Assembly: GCA_021732285.1 (NCBI GenBank) | Contig: JAKFVH010000156.1 | Location: forward strand, 1-37,738 | DNA from: Reyranella sp. | GTDB taxonomy: Bacteria; Pseudomonadota; Alphaproteobacteria; Reyranellales; Reyranellaceae | Length of the DNA: 37,738 bases | Reading direction: 5' to 3' | Shown: one piece after another, positions 37,612 to 37,738 of the stretch | Layout of the letters: each line of letters begins with the position of its first letter | Numbering within the stretch: position 1 is the stretch's first letter | Program-made: the position numbers and the translations under genes | Notes under the pieces: model-generated | What the model saw: the letters and a program-made list of their open reading frames with translations, nothing else | What the model was told of the DNA's origin: nothing | Databases searched by the model: none

Positions 37612-37738
37612 GGCTCTTTTGAATTTTGAGTGGGTTATGCCGGCTGTGGGTTGAGTCTTGAGAAGTCGAGCTTTCCGGCAATGAGGAAGAGCACGGTGCG
37701 CATGGTGGTGAATCGTGTATAGCCGCGAGCCTTACGTT
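37612..37738 (-). mobile_element. End of an ISL3-like insertion sequence (runs off the window)
   Basis: The element begins with GGCTCTTTTGAATTTTGAG at 37612, which resembles ISL3-family terminal repeats (GGCTCTT start). The 3' end of a transposase gene lies just inside. The left flank AAATACTT (37604-37611) is the candidate 8-base target duplication. The other end is not in the window, so length and completeness are unknown. Confidence 0.7.
37635..37736 (-). CDS. Transposase C-terminus (partial)
   Basis: The last 33 codons of a transposase, stop TAA at 37635-37637. The residues KARGYTRFTTMRTVLFLIAG followed by KLDFSRLNP resemble the ends of ISL3-family (IS204/IS1001/IS1165-type) transposases. 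The start lies outside the window. Family assignment rests on this short tail and on the GGCTCTT terminal repeat next to it. Confidence 0.65.
   Translation of the reverse strand, partial: RKARGYTRFTTMRTVLFLIAGKLDFSRLNPQPA

Overview
The window is a chromosomal segment from a high-GC Gram-negative bacterium, most likely an alphaproteobacterium. This rests on glyQ/glyS encoded as separate genes next to ppdK, a [2Fe-2S] SoxR with a classical operator, several Opp/Dpp-type ABC operons, and intergenic palindromes of a style common in Rhizobiales/Rhodospirillales. A Reyranella-like genome is my guess from overall style and is not proven. I saw no phage genes, CRISPR array or replication origin. The only clear mobile element is an insertion-sequence end at the right edge.

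Layout. 1-3.9 kb (+): a sulfotransferase gene followed by cysD and a cysN-cysC fusion, i.e. PAPS synthesis beside a PAPS user. 3.8-5.5 kb: an uncharacterised membrane protein (-) and ygfZ (+), divergently transcribed. 5.6-13.7 kb (+): a gamma-glutamyltransferase-like hydrolase without a signal peptide, a DUF1028 protein and a complete Opp/Dpp-type transporter (ATPase, ATPase, binding protein, permease, permease). The sequence suggests import of small peptides or gamma-glutamyl compounds followed by cytoplasmic hydrolysis. 13.8-16.8 kb (-): an unusual cluster made of a membrane protein carrying a C-terminal NadD-like nucleotidyltransferase domain, two divergent tandem GNAT acetyltransferases and perhaps a small 84-aa protein. 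A LysR regulator (17.1-18.0 kb, +) is divergent from it. 18.1-25.5 kb (-): a tight chain glyQ-glyS-ppdK-meaB-HIT, preceded by a small PP0621-like membrane/zinc-ribbon protein. 25.5-29.5 kb: glpD, a Spy-like periplasmic protein, soxR with a divergent VOC-family gene sharing a perfect SoxR box, and an aspartate-dehydrogenase-like gene. 29.6-30.0 kb: tRNA-Pro(CGG) with its own promoter and terminator, and a small proline-rich lipoprotein. 30.3-35.8 kb (+): a second complete Opp/Dpp operon in a different gene order, with a Tat-type binding protein. 36-37.1 kb (-): a small secreted cysteine-containing protein and a TauE/SafE permease. 37.2-37.7 kb: a DsbA/HCCA-isomerase-like gene cut by an ISL3-like insertion sequence that runs off the window.

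The gene spaces contain a family of long palindromic elements built from hairpin units with changing but self-complementary stems. Two copies of one element lie in opposite orientation (7.4 and 13.7 kb), and the second is nested inside a different palindrome. The least explained signals are these palindromes and the membrane nucleotidyltransferase/twin-GNAT operon.
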